From the NCBI GenBank assembly GCA_035553375.1, contig DATNCY010000159.1, forward strand, positions 1 to 64,000: a stretch of DNA of 64,000 nt, in the 5' to 3' direction. The notes under the pieces were generated by a model. It worked only from the letters and a program-made list of their open reading frames with translations. It searched no databases and was not told the origin of the DNA. Positions 40,186-49,433 of the stretch are shown in pieces. The position numbers were made by a program, and so were the translations under genes. Positions within the stretch are counted from its first letter, which is position 1. Each line of letters begins with the position of its first letter. Source of the DNA: JAJPHU01 sp035553375. GTDB lineage: Bacteria; Planctomycetota; Planctomycetia; Gemmatales; Gemmataceae.

Positions 40186-43100
40186 ATGAAACGGCATGTC
40201 GTGTTGATCGCTTTGATCCTGGTTCTCGCGCGAACGGCGATCACGCCGGCCCAGCAGGAAATTAAAGACTTCTTTCAAGGGTTAGAGGACAAGGCTGACA
40301 GGATACGCAAGTGGGAGAGGGAGGAGCAACAGAAGATCGCCCAGGAAATGCGCGCGGAGAGCGAACGTCTGCGTCCTTTCTGGCTCATGCTGGAAGCCGA
40401 GCAACTGCAAGGAGAGAACCAGTTCCTGCCCGCGATCGAGCGGACGAAAGAGGCGGCTCGCAAGTACGAAGGCAAACGGGCCGAACAACTCACCTTCGCC
40501 GGAGCCGCTGCCTACCGCGAGATTTTGCTGCAACTCGGCCGGTTGTACGCCCTCATCGGAGAACAGGAGCAAGCACGCCAGGCGGCCTTGCAAGCCTGGA
40601 AAATCCACGAAGTGGTGATGGCTTCTTCGCGGCGTGGCCGCCGCGCGGATCAGCAAGACCGGATGCGAACCGCCCTTGCCGTGGCCCTGGTATTGGTTGC
40701 CGCCGACCAGCCCGACGAGGCCGCCGTGTTCGTCCATCGGGCTTTCGATGTGGGGCGACAAATGCCCGAACCGTTCAATCGGCCCGAACAAAATCCCTTC
40801 CTGGTGGAAGCGCTCCTTCTGAAAAGCATGTTGGCCAACAACGCCGGCAACTATCCCGCGGCGCTGGTCGCCGGCAAGGAATTGGAGAGGTTGCTCCGCA
40901 GACAATATCCGTGCACAACGCATCCCGACGGCGATCCGAAATTGGCGGCGGGCCTGGCGAATCTGGCGTCGGCCCATGTTGCTTTGGGAGAATTTTTACC
41001 GGCCTTGTCCCTGTTAGACGAAGCCGACCGCATTCTCGGCCAACATGATCCCAAGGGCAAGCCGATTCGAGCCGAAGTGAAACGCATTCTGGGACATTTG
41101 TACTTACATCGGGGCGAAGACAAGCAAGCCCAGGACAATATCACGAAAGCGCGGTTGATGTATGAGGAGCTTTTTCCGGAAAAGTCTTATCCGCGCAGCC
41201 ACCCTGCGCTGATTCAAGCACTCGCATCCCTGGCGGACTTGCTGAATCACTACCATCATCGGGAAACTCTCGACTACGCGAAACTCGCCTGGCAACATTG
41301 CCAACGGCGTTATGCCCAACAATCGCACTCTCAAAAGGTCTCCGTTCTGCTCACCTACGGCCGCTGCCTGCGCGATGCCGGCCAGCTGGAATCCGCCCGC
41401 CGGCGGTTCGCCGAAGCGGTGGACATGGCCAGCGTGCTTGGTGCCGCCAAACCCACGGCCGGCGGCGATTCGCTGACAGCCTTGTGTCAGCTTCATCTTG
41501 GTAGTTTGCTGGGGCGTCAGGGGCGCTACGACGAGGCTCGCAAACTCTTTCAAAGCGCTCAGGCGACGTATCAAAAGTTTTTCCCCGATGGACATCCGCA
41601 TTTGTTCGCGATCGCGGGGTATCAGGGGGTTCTTGCATCACGCCAAGGAGATCGAGCGGGAGCGCGCGCGGCTTTCGCCCGCGCGCTCCAGTTGGATCAG
41701 AAACAACTCCGGCATTTCGCGCGCACCGTCGCCGAAGTGGAGGTGTTGAGTTTCACGCAGCCTCGACAACTTGTTTTGCACGGCTATCTGTCCGCCAGTC
41801 GCGGCGAGCCGGAACTTGACGAGCAGGCGTTTCGCTGGGTTTGGGCATCCAAGAACGCCGTGACACGGCTGGCGCAAGCCCGTCGGGCCGCCGTCCGTCT
41901 CGCCGGCGATAGGGGAAACCCCGAGGCCAAACGAATCCTGGCGGAGTTGGTCGATACATGTGCCCGTTTGCGTCAGGGACAAACCACGGTCCACGCCGGC
42001 ACTTCGCTCCCGACTCTTGTGAAGGAGATGAATCGGCTAGAGTTGGAATTAAGTCAATTCTGGCCGGAGGCCGAACGGCTCCTCCATGAAGCGGAAAACG
42101 ATCCCGGCGATCTGGCGGCGCATCTGCCTTCGGGTTCGGCATTCATCGATTTTGTCCGCTATACCGACCTCGCCGAAGGCCAAGCGTTTCAGCCGCGCTA
42201 TGTGGCGTTCGTCGCGCTGCCCGGACGGAAGCCGCGCCGAATCGAATTGGAGTTAGCGCAGCCTATCGACGAGACGGTCAACGCCTGGCGCAAGTCCGTG
42301 GATGGGTGGAATCCCCGGATGCCCGACGCGGCGCGGCGGGACTACGAGCAGGAAAGCGAGACGCTGGCCGCGAAGTTGAGGCGGATTGTTTGGGAACGGA
42401 TCGCCCCGGTGTTGCCGGCCGAAACGCGATTGCTTATTCTGGCGCCCGACGGCGATTTGGCCCGCTTCCCTTTCGCCGCGCTGCCGGGAGATCAGGCCCG
42501 GACGATTCTGCTTCAAAAATTCTCGATCGCCTACGTTCCGCACGGCCAATTCTTGTTGGCGCATCTGCATCAGGATAAAGCCCGCCCTCGCCAGTCCGAT
42601 AGTTTCTTGGCCGTGGGAGGAGTGGCTTATGGCACACCGGGAGCCTTGCCGGATCGCGCCTTCAAGGATCTCCCCGGTTCCTTGGGCGTGATCGAACTGG
42701 CCAAGCGGTGGCCCACGACGCAAACGACGCATATCCTGCGAGACCGGGAAGCTACGGTGAATAGGCTTCTTGGCAAGCTGCCGGAAGTCTCGGAAGCCCA
42801 CCTCTCGACCCACGGTTTTTTTGACGAAAAAGCACTGAACGAGGAACGTGAACAACAGACACGGATGATCCGCGATTGGACGCCGCGTTTGGAAACTCCG
42901 GTGGGATACATCGGTCTGGGGCACCGATTCCCGCTCAGCTTCGTCGGGCTTGTCCTCGCCGGAGCGAATGAGCCTAACACGGCCGACGGCGGCATCTTGA
43001 CCGGAGAAACGCTTTCCCATCTCTCCTTGCCCCGATCTCGGTTGATAGTCCTTGACGCCTGCGAAACGGGACTGGGCAAATATACCGCCGGAGAAGGGGT

Positions 43101-43671
43101 GCAAGGACTGCAACGCGCCGTCCATCTGGTGGGTTGTCCGAACGTCATCGCTACCTTGTGGCGCGTCAACGACGCCGCTTCGCAAGCTCTGGCGGAGGAA
43201 TTTTATCGGCAACTATGGCAGAACAAGCTGCCGACGCTGGAAGCCTTGCGGCAAGCCCAACTCGCTCTCTACCGCGACCCCGGCCGCGTGTCGCAGAGCG
43301 GACAACGACGCGGCATACCACAACGGGAGCCGTTCCCAGACCCGGAAATTCGCCTGCCGAGCAGCATCCATCCGAACGATAGGAGCCATACGCAGATGTG
43401 GGGGGCCGCTTATGTCCACTCCGGTATGGGTGATCCGCTACTGGATCCGGCTGAACTGTCCGCGTTGGTTGGCCGTCTGGAAGAACAGGAAACGCCTGAG
43501 ACCGCAACAGCTTCCTCGTTCGGAGTTCTGCCGGCATTGGCACTGGGCGGACTGTTGACGTTGGCCGTCTTCGTTGTCATGCTCATTTGGCGGTTGTGGT
43601 GTAAACCGGCGGTAGTGGTTGCCGCGCCGAAGGAGCCTGAAGCGATTTCCGACTCCGGTTCGGAACAATGA
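40186..43671 (+). CDS. TPR-CHAT caspase-like protease
   Basis: The 1161-residue protein starts at ATG 40186 with AAGGAAAC upstream and a Sec signal peptide (MKRHVVLIALILVLARTAI). Residues about 40-560 are helical repeats of TPR type. A CHAT domain (about 630-1080) has both catalytic residues: His876 in AHLSTHGFFDEK and Cys959 in IVLDACETGLGKYTAG. After it, VIATLWRVNDAASQALAEEF is typical of CHAT. One membrane helix lies near 1115-1140 (LGGLLTLAVFVVMLIW), leaving a short C-terminal tail. CHAT proteases are caspase-like enzymes that cut protein targets in defence and death systems. Its target is not evident; the cluster partners are a kinase and a zinc-ribbon protein. Confidence 0.92.
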   Translation: MKRHVVLIALILVLARTAITPAQQEIKDFFQGLEDKADRIRKWEREEQQKIAQEMRAESERLRPFWLMLEAEQLQGENQFLPAIERTKEAARKYEGKRAEQLTFAGAAAYREILLQLGRLYALIGEQEQARQAALQAWKIHEVVMASSRRGRRADQQDRMRTALAVALVLVAADQPDEAAVFVHRAFDVGRQMPEPFNRPEQNPFLVEALLLKSMLANNAGNYPAALVAGKELERLLRRQYPCTTHPDGDPKLAAGLANLASAHVALGEFLPALSLLDEADRILGQHDPKGKPIRAEVKRILGHLYLHRGEDKQAQDNITKARLMYEELFPEKSYPRSHPALIQALASLADLLNHYHHRETLDYAKLAWQHCQRRYAQQSHSQKVSVLLTYGRCLRDAGQLESARRRFAEAVDMASVLGAAKPTAGGDSLTALCQLHLGSLLGRQGRYDEARKLFQSAQATYQKFFPDGHPHLFAIAGYQGVLASRQGDRAGARAAFARALQLDQKQLRHFARTVAEVEVLSFTQPRQLVLHGYLSASRGEPELDEQAFRWVWASKNAVTRLAQARRAAVRLAGDRGNPEAKRILAELVDTCARLRQGQTTVHAGTSLPTLVKEMNRLELELSQFWPEAERLLHEAENDPGDLAAHLPSGSAFIDFVRYTDLAEGQAFQPRYVAFVALPGRKPRRIELELAQPIDETVNAWRKSVDGWNPRMPDAARRDYEQESETLAAKLRRIVWERIAPVLPAETRLLILAPDGDLARFPFAALPGDQARTILLQKFSIAYVPHGQFLLAHLHQDKARPRQSDSFLAVGGVAYGTPGALPDRAFKDLPGSLGVIELAKRWPTTQTTHILRDREATVNRLLGKLPEVSEAHLSTHGFFDEKALNEEREQQTRMIRDWTPRLETPVGYIGLGHRFPLSFVGLVLAGANEPNTADGGILTGETLSHLSLPRSRLIVLDACETGLGKYTAGEGVQGLQRAVHLVGCPNVIATLWRVNDAASQALAEEFYRQLWQNKLPTLEALRQAQLALYRDPGRVSQSGQRRGIPQREPFPDPEIRLPSSIHPNDRSHTQMWGAAYVHSGMGDPLLDPAELSALVGRLEEQETPETATASSFGVLPALALGGLLTLAVFVVMLIWRLWCKPAVVVAAPKEPEAISDSGSEQ

Positions 43672-43704
43672 ACTCGCTTACTCCTCCGTTCGAGGAATCT
43701 TCCA

Positions 43705-45864
43705 ATGCCCATCTCCATCCGTTGTCCGAAATGCTCCATTATTCTCCGGGTGGCCGACACTTCGGTTGGCCAGAATGTGCGTTGTCCAAAGTGTCAGGCG
43801 GTGATCCATGTCGCCGCGCCCGCATCGCCGGTTCCGCCGGTCGCCATCCCGGTACGTCCGGCCACGCCTTCCATCCGGGCATCGCAGTCGGCACCTGCTC
43901 TATCTCGCCGACCTGCTCCCACTACCGTAGCCAGCGAATCCATCGTGAAGCCAGCCCGCGGTCGAGGACGACTCATCGGCCTGCTTTCCGCCGGCCTTGG
44001 CCTCATCGTGCTGCTTGGGGTTATGGTTTTGTGGTGGGCTGTCTCTCGGCGTCAGCCGCACGATGTTCGCGGCAATACCGAGAACCCGCAGGCAGCCGTT
44101 TCGCGCTCGGGAACGATACCGGAGACCATTCCGAGAGAGAACGCGAGGCCGACCGAAAAACCGAAGTTTGAACAGGAGCCGAAGTCGGCGGAGAAGACGT
44201 CTGATCCGTCCGGCGGAGAATCGACCTCAACGATGCTGGAGCCGTTGCTGCCGGTGGAAGCGGCGGCCGACGATCCGCCCGGCGTCAGCGTCCCCCTGTT
44301 CTTCGCCCAGTTCCGTTCGCTGAGCAAGCTGCTTGGGGATGCCCAACTACTTGCCGTCGCTCTGGGCAAGAAACAGGAGCTTGACGACGGTTTGCTGAAA
44401 ATGAAAAAATCCATCAGCACGGAAGGCATGCAGGGATTCGACGCAGGCAAACCGTGGGGCGTCTATGCGCGTGTCCGCGATAAGGGCGACATCGGGACCG
44501 TCGTGCTTTTGCTGCCCGTCCGAAAAGAAAATTCGTTCCGCCGTCTGTTACAAGATCTTGGTTTCCAGGAACAGGCTTCTCGCGGAGACTTAATCTCGTA
44601 CAAGTTCCCCGATCAGCCCTTGCTGCCGGTGATATTCCCGGTGAAACTCCCCGAACAATTTTACCTGCGCTTCGCCGGCGATTACGCGCACATTTGCCTC
44701 ATGGGAGATCCGAATCTGCTGGTAGGCGATAAAATGCTACCGGCCGCATCCTTATTTGCTCCCGGCCGCGATAAGCTTCTATCCGCAACGCTGCGGATCG
44801 ATCGGCTGCCCAAACCGTGGTGCGAAGCGTGGATGGCCAAGGCGAAGGAGGGGAAGGGATTGCTTCCCCAGGCCGATTCGGAGATCGTCCGCACCTATGG
44901 CGTCGCATTTGCTGAGAAATTGACTGAGTATGCGACCGACCTCGTGAAAGAAGGGAGAAACCTCACCTTCGAGATGGAATTGAACCGCAAGAGCGAGAGC
45001 ATCGCGGTCGATCTGTATTTACAGGGTCAAAAAGGCTCTCGATTATCGGCAAACCTCGCTGCTCTGAGTAAAACCCCCAGCCTGTTTGGTTCCCTGGCGC
45101 AACCGGATGCCGCCTTCCGTTTTCTGGTCAATGTCCGTTTGCCGTGGGAATTGCGGCAAATGTTGCCGGCTCTCGTCAACGAGGCGACCCGGCAAACGCT
45201 CCGCGATGCGACCGCTGAAGATCGCCGGAAACACGAACCCCTTTTCCGTACCCTGGGAGAAACCTTCGCGGCCGGCGAACTCGATGGCGTGGTGGTCGTG
45301 CGGAGTCGCGGCGAAGGGAAACCGGCATCAGTCGAGGGCGGTTTGAAAGTGCCCAATGGGGCAGCCCTCGATAAACTCTTCCGCGATCTGGTTGCCGAGC
45401 TTCCGGACAAGGCCGTTCGCGATCTGTTTGAGATGGAGGCCGAGGATTTCGGCGGCGTCAAAGCGCATCGCTTCCGTGCGCAACAGTATTTTACGGACAC
45501 GCCGCGCAAAGTATTCGGAGACAACCCGTTCTACTACGCCTTTCGCTCGGACGCGCTTTTCTATGCGGCGGGAGACAGGAGCAAGCAGACTCTTGCGGAT
45601 GCTCTGCCGTCGCGGCCCAAGGAATCGCCTCTTGCTCTGCTGACGGTGAATCTTCGGCAACTCAACCAGTTGCTTCCCCTTCAGAGCGAGGATGCGCCGC
45701 TGCCACGCGAGCAGTTCACCAGGGCGCATCCGGGCCGCATCCGTTTGGAACTTGCCGGCGGTGATTCCTTGCGGTTCCATGTGGGCATCGAACTGGCCGT
45801 CCTGCGGTTTCTCATCACTCGATTGGATCAACTTCCTTTCCGGATCGAGACGAAGCCGCGCTAG
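43705..45864 (+). CDS. Zinc-ribbon membrane protein, 719 aa
   Basis: The protein begins MPISIRCPKCSIILRVADTS, then VRCPKCQAVIHVA, a four-Cys zinc ribbon. After a linker, one transmembrane helix (about 90-112, GLLSAGLGLIVLLGVMVLWW) leads to a large extracytoplasmic region of about 580 residues. That region is apparently a repeated alpha/beta domain (FAQFRSLSKLLGDAQLLAV, FLVNVRLPWELRQMLP, LRFHVGIELAVLRFL). No known name. It follows the CHAT gene by 33 bases and is probably cotranscribed, and may be a substrate or membrane partner of the CHAT protease (inference). Confidence 0.8.
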   Translation: MPISIRCPKCSIILRVADTSVGQNVRCPKCQAVIHVAAPASPVPPVAIPVRPATPSIRASQSAPALSRRPAPTTVASESIVKPARGRGRLIGLLSAGLGLIVLLGVMVLWWAVSRRQPHDVRGNTENPQAAVSRSGTIPETIPRENARPTEKPKFEQEPKSAEKTSDPSGGESTSTMLEPLLPVEAAADDPPGVSVPLFFAQFRSLSKLLGDAQLLAVALGKKQELDDGLLKMKKSISTEGMQGFDAGKPWGVYARVRDKGDIGTVVLLLPVRKENSFRRLLQDLGFQEQASRGDLISYKFPDQPLLPVIFPVKLPEQFYLRFAGDYAHICLMGDPNLLVGDKMLPAASLFAPGRDKLLSATLRIDRLPKPWCEAWMAKAKEGKGLLPQADSEIVRTYGVAFAEKLTEYATDLVKEGRNLTFEMELNRKSESIAVDLYLQGQKGSRLSANLAALSKTPSLFGSLAQPDAAFRFLVNVRLPWELRQMLPALVNEATRQTLRDATAEDRRKHEPLFRTLGETFAAGELDGVVVVRSRGEGKPASVEGGLKVPNGAALDKLFRDLVAELPDKAVRDLFEMEAEDFGGVKAHRFRAQQYFTDTPRKVFGDNPFYYAFRSDALFYAAGDRSKQTLADALPSRPKESPLALLTVNLRQLNQLLPLQSEDAPLPREQFTRAHPGRIRLELAGGDSLRFHVGIELAVLRFLITRLDQLPFRIETKPR

Positions 45865-45878
45865 AGGACAAAACCCTG

Positions 45879-45933
45879 CCAGCCCGCAGCACCAGCAAGG
45901 GAATGAATCACCCTTGCTGGCGCTGCGGGCTGG
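45879..45933. repeat. CCAGCCCGCAGCGCC palindrome, copy
   Basis: Arms CCAGCCCGCAGCACCAGCAA / TTGCTGGCGCTGCGGGCTGG with one change. It lies between convergent genes (zinc-ribbon gene and ceramidase-like gene) and may end both. Confidence 0.88.
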
Positions 45934-45936
45934 CCA

Positions 45937-47325
45937 TCATGGTTTTTTCAGCACCGCTTGTAGGGCGGTTGTCATGGCCTTTTCCGCACCGGGCGCCACC
46001 CAACACCAATCGTTCAAATTCGTGTCGCCCTCCTCGAACGCCTTCTCGGTGGGAATGTAGCCGGGGGCGCATTCGCCGTAACCGGCGACAACGACAAAAG
46101 AGTCTGGCCGTAATCGCTGCGCGAGCAACTGATACTCGACGTAGGATTCTGCCGGCAACAGCAACAACTGCGCAATGCCGAAGTCGAGCAGCGGTACATC
46201 GATCTTGTGTCCCGCATCGGCGCGCTTGCGCCAACTCAATCCCAGCGCGGCCAGGCATTGACCGAACGGTTTCGGATCGTTCGTCAAACGCCGCGTCAGG
46301 TCGTCCTTGGTGAAACCACGACTGTTACGCGGTTCGAGGCGCAGCGGCACACTGCGGAACGCGATCTGTTTCAGCGGATGGCGTTTGGTCGCTTTCCAGG
46401 CGGCAACCATGCCCTGATACATCCGCTCGGCGAGGATGGGGCGGTTCTCGGGCGCGCCGTCGTTGTACTTGCCGGCGGTGACGTTGCCGCTACATCCGGA
46501 CAGGTAAATCTGCGCGACCCTGGGTTCGTCCGCGCCCCGACGCTTGCGCGCGAGGCCCATGAAATCGCTGGAAACCTCGCCCCGACCGTAGTAGCTCATG
46601 GGGTGGGTTGCATAGCAAGAGATGGCGAGCAGCGGACGGTCGCCGTCCCAGAAGCTGAGCGTTTTCAGCCAGGGATCAATGAGACCTTCCGGCTGTTTGC
46701 GAACCTCGGCGTCGCGCGTGGCGCTGGTACGGCCGAAGTGTGGCTTGCCATCCACGCCGAGGTAGCGACGATTCGAGGCGACTTTCTCGACTCGAGCTTG
46801 GCCGATGCCGAGATGAGTGAAACGCTGCGGCGTCTTCCGGGCCGCGCGGACGGCGCGGGCCACGGCTTGCACCGCGCGCTCGTGGAACGCCGGATCGCAA
46901 ATGCTGGCCTTGGCCTTGTGAGCGCGCAAGATGCGCTCCGCCTCCAGGTCGGCCACCGGGGCATCGTGCTGATGAACACTGCTGACGAGGACGCGCTCCG
47001 GCACGGTATCGGCCGCTTCGGCGAGAACCGTGCGCCAGCGGTCGTAAGCGTCGTTGCGGATCTCGCACCAATCGACGGCGGCGAGTACGATAGGACGGCC
47101 CGCGCCCGCCAATACGAAACCGTGAACAAACAGCGGATCGTTGATTTTTCGCGCCGGCGCGATGCCGCCGCCCATGAGCGCGTGTCCGAGGGGAACCGTC
47201 ACCTCGGCCGTGAAGGAGACGAGGTGGAATCCGGCGGGTGGGGCCGACCGTCCCTCAACGGCGAAACTGCCAAGACAGGCGGCCATGCCACCCAGGGCCG
47301 ACCGGCGGCTGAGATGTTCGCTCAT
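45937..47325 (-). CDS. Neutral/alkaline ceramidase-like exported protein
   Basis: The 462-residue protein starts at ATG 47325 with GAGGACTTCC upstream. A TAT-like leader (SRRSALGGMAACLGSFAVEG) precedes a domain with VTVPLGHALMGGGIAPA, the VSSVHQHDAPVADLEAER block, CYATHPMSYYGRGEVSSDF and IYLSGCSGNVTAGKYNDG. HxHD-type and HPMS motifs are the metal and substrate sites of the neutral/alkaline non-lysosomal ceramidase N-terminal family. Planctomycete members are common and their substrate is unproven. It is on the opposite strand within the signalling region and its link is unclear. Confidence 0.86.
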   Translation of the reverse strand: MSEHLSRRSALGGMAACLGSFAVEGRSAPPAGFHLVSFTAEVTVPLGHALMGGGIAPARKINDPLFVHGFVLAGAGRPIVLAAVDWCEIRNDAYDRWRTVLAEAADTVPERVLVSSVHQHDAPVADLEAERILRAHKAKASICDPAFHERAVQAVARAVRAARKTPQRFTHLGIGQARVEKVASNRRYLGVDGKPHFGRTSATRDAEVRKQPEGLIDPWLKTLSFWDGDRPLLAISCYATHPMSYYGRGEVSSDFMGLARKRRGADEPRVAQIYLSGCSGNVTAGKYNDGAPENRPILAERMYQGMVAAWKATKRHPLKQIAFRSVPLRLEPRNSRGFTKDDLTRRLTNDPKPFGQCLAALGLSWRKRADAGHKIDVPLLDFGIAQLLLLPAESYVEYQLLAQRLRPDSFVVVAGYGECAPGYIPTEKAFEEGDTNLNDWCWVAPGAEKAMTTALQAVLKKP

Positions 47326-47506
47326 GGTGGAAGTCCTCACGCAACGACAGCAATCGTAATGCGGCACGACACCGGGCAACTTACCGAAAGAGAGACCGGC
47401 AAGCAAAGGGATTCTTGGAGACACTCGTGAGGCCGTGGGTGGCTGCGCTCGCTTTCTCACCGGGACGGCGGTAGGCTAAATATCTTCCTCCCCTATCACC
47501 GCCGCA
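47326..47506. promoter_or_regulatory. Divergent intergenic region before SIR2 gene
   Basis: 181 bases separate the ceramidase-like gene (minus) and the SIR2 gene (plus), so both promoters should lie here. No convincing -35/-10 element is visible. Confidence 0.35.
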
Positions 47507-49264
47507 GTGAGGAACGCCTTGAAAGGTCATTTATTCATCACACCGGGCGACCTTACGCAATTGAGCGCCCATGCCATCGCTTATTCGGCCAGCAACGCGC
47601 TGGGCCGCGACGGTAATCTGTATTCCGCTTTCGCGGCCAATGTGCCGGGTTTCGCCGAGTGGTACAACCAGCTACGTCCCGGCCAAGGGCAACTCCGCGA
47701 GGTCGGCGATGCTTTCTGGATGCCCTTGAAAACAGGCCAGATGCCGCGAGGCGTGGTCGCCGTCGTCTCGACGGGTGGGCCGGCCACCACCGAGGACAAG
47801 GCCGCCATCGCCGTGCGCGCGGCCCTCACTACGGCCGTCCGCGAACTGCGGAACACACACGAAAAGCAGAAACATCTGCTCATTGCTTTACCCGCGTTCC
47901 GGTTGGGCAAAGGAGGCGATCGCCGACAGCGCTTGCGTTCGGCCCGCGCGCAGATCAGCGCCGCCCGCGATTTCCTCGCTCACAACGAGGGCGTCGATGT
48001 CGCCTTCATTCCGTACACGATCTCGCTCTACCAGATTTTTCTCGAAGCACGCCGCGAAGTACGCGACAAGCTTTCGTCCGATCCGCCGCGCTATTCCACC
48101 TTGGAACAGGCGTTGCTCGCGCGCGAATGCGTCCTGTTCGTCGGCGCCGGCCTCTCGTCTGGTGCTGGTTTGCCTGACTGGAACAGCCTGGTACAGCGAT
48201 TAAGCGGCGATCTGGGCATCGAGTGGCAGGATCGACACAATTATCTCGATCTCGCCCAGTGGTATCGCGAACGCTTCGGTTCGGAGCGACTCGCCGCGGT
48301 CATCCGCGACACCTACACGACGACGGCGTATCCGACCCTCGCGCACTACCTGCTGATGTCGCTGCCGGTTCGCCATGTCATCACGACCAATTACGACGAC
48401 CTGCTTGAACGCGCTCTGATCGGTCTCAAACGGCATCCCGTCAAGGTTCTGCATCAGCAGGATGTGGCCCGCACCGGACAGGATGACGTTTTCGTCGTCA
48501 AACTGCACGGCGACGCGGCCCATCCCGATGAGGTCATCCTGACGCGCGACGATTACGACGAGTTCTTTCATCGCCGACCGGCGATGGCGCTGCTGCTGGA
48601 GGGGTTGCTGCTCAATCAGACGTTCTTTTTCGTCGGCTACGGGCTGCGCGATCCGAACTTCCGGCAGATTCAAAGCCGCATCGTGCGCATGCTGCGCGAG
48701 GCACAGCGGCCAGCCTTCGCCACGACCTTCGAGGCGTCCGGCGACAACGGTCCTTATCTCATCGAGCAATGGCGCAACAAGCAGCTGGCTCTTATCAATA
48801 TCCCCGGCGCGACGCTGGCCGAGCAGCAACACGCATTTCTGCAATTCCTCGACAATCTGGCCGATCTGGTAGCGCTCCAGATGCCGCAATTATTTCTCAC
48901 GCCGGAATTGCAAGTCTCGCCCGAACTGAGGCATCTGCGCAAGCTGCTCCTTGAGGAAGTCGGAGCCGAGATGGAGACGTTCGCCGAGCGCGACCTATCC
49001 GGTTCGACGGCCTGGCAGGATGTACGCTATCTGGCTGAGGTGCTAGAGTTTTTGACCGCGCACGGTTGGCGACCGGGAACACGCAAGAGCCTTGACTTGT
49101 GCCGCTTGTGGGAGCAACTGGCGGCGCACGCGGCGGGGCCGGCCGAGCAGCGCCGATTGCTCATCGCCGCGCTCGGTGCCGCCGAGGCGTTTGCCGATGT
49201 TCAGCGCATTCGGAATAAACTCGCGGAATTGGAACGCCCGATGGAAGGACAGGCAAATCCTTGA
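47507..49264 (+). CDS. SIR2-family NAD-binding protein with N-terminal domain
   Basis: The 585-residue protein may start at GTG 47507 or at TTG 47519, which has GTGAGGAACGCC upstream. An N-terminal domain (about 1-190, GHLFITPGDLTQLSAHAIAY through IPYTISLYQIFLEA) is of unknown family, perhaps macro-like. The SIR2 core (about 205-430) has CVLFVGAGLSSGAGLPDWNS, HVITTNYDDLLERA, VVKLHGDAAHPDE and FFFVGYGLRDPNFR, the Sir2_2 pattern of bacterial NAD-cleaving or NAD-binding defence proteins. A helical tail follows. It lies 169 bases before a WD40 kinase. SIR2 proteins of this type can deplete NAD in anti-phage systems; here that is an inference. Confidence 0.88.
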   Translation: MRNALKGHLFITPGDLTQLSAHAIAYSASNALGRDGNLYSAFAANVPGFAEWYNQLRPGQGQLREVGDAFWMPLKTGQMPRGVVAVVSTGGPATTEDKAAIAVRAALTTAVRELRNTHEKQKHLLIALPAFRLGKGGDRRQRLRSARAQISAARDFLAHNEGVDVAFIPYTISLYQIFLEARREVRDKLSSDPPRYSTLEQALLARECVLFVGAGLSSGAGLPDWNSLVQRLSGDLGIEWQDRHNYLDLAQWYRERFGSERLAAVIRDTYTTTAYPTLAHYLLMSLPVRHVITTNYDDLLERALIGLKRHPVKVLHQQDVARTGQDDVFVVKLHGDAAHPDEVILTRDDYDEFFHRRPAMALLLEGLLLNQTFFFVGYGLRDPNFRQIQSRIVRMLREAQRPAFATTFEASGDNGPYLIEQWRNKQLALINIPGATLAEQQHAFLQFLDNLADLVALQMPQLFLTPELQVSPELRHLRKLLLEEVGAEMETFAERDLSGSTAWQDVRYLAEVLEFLTAHGWRPGTRKSLDLCRLWEQLAAHAAGPAEQRRLLIAALGAAEAFADVQRIRNKLAELERPMEGQANP

Positions 49265-49268
49265 CTTG

Positions 49269-49318
49269 CCAGCCGGCAGCGCCAGCAAGGGAAATCCCTT
49301 GCTGGCGCTGCCGGCTGG
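49269..49318. repeat. CCAGCCCGCAGCGCC palindrome variant, copy
   Basis: Arms CCAGCCGGCAGCGCCAGCAA / TTGCTGGCGCTGCCGGCTGG: both arms carry the same compensatory change, so pairing is preserved. It lies between the SIR2 gene and the WD40 kinase. Confidence 0.9.
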
Positions 49319-49433
49319 CAAGACCGCCCGCGAGACGCCGATCCACGCCCTTGTTGCGCGAGGGGGTGGCTGTTAGACTCAAGCTTCATCCACACCCTCG
49401 CCTTATCTATGCCCAGTAGAGGATCCTCCCATC

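Noticed and set aside
42253..43212. 319-residue minus-strand open frame
   Set aside because: Antisense to the CHAT domain, which has intact catalytic residues.
43705..45864. Zinc-ribbon membrane protein as a DnaJ-like chaperone
   Set aside because: Only two CxxC knuckles are present and no J domain or GF region is seen.
46207..47430. 407-residue plus-strand open frame
   Set aside because: Antisense to the ceramidase-like gene; no recognisable domain.
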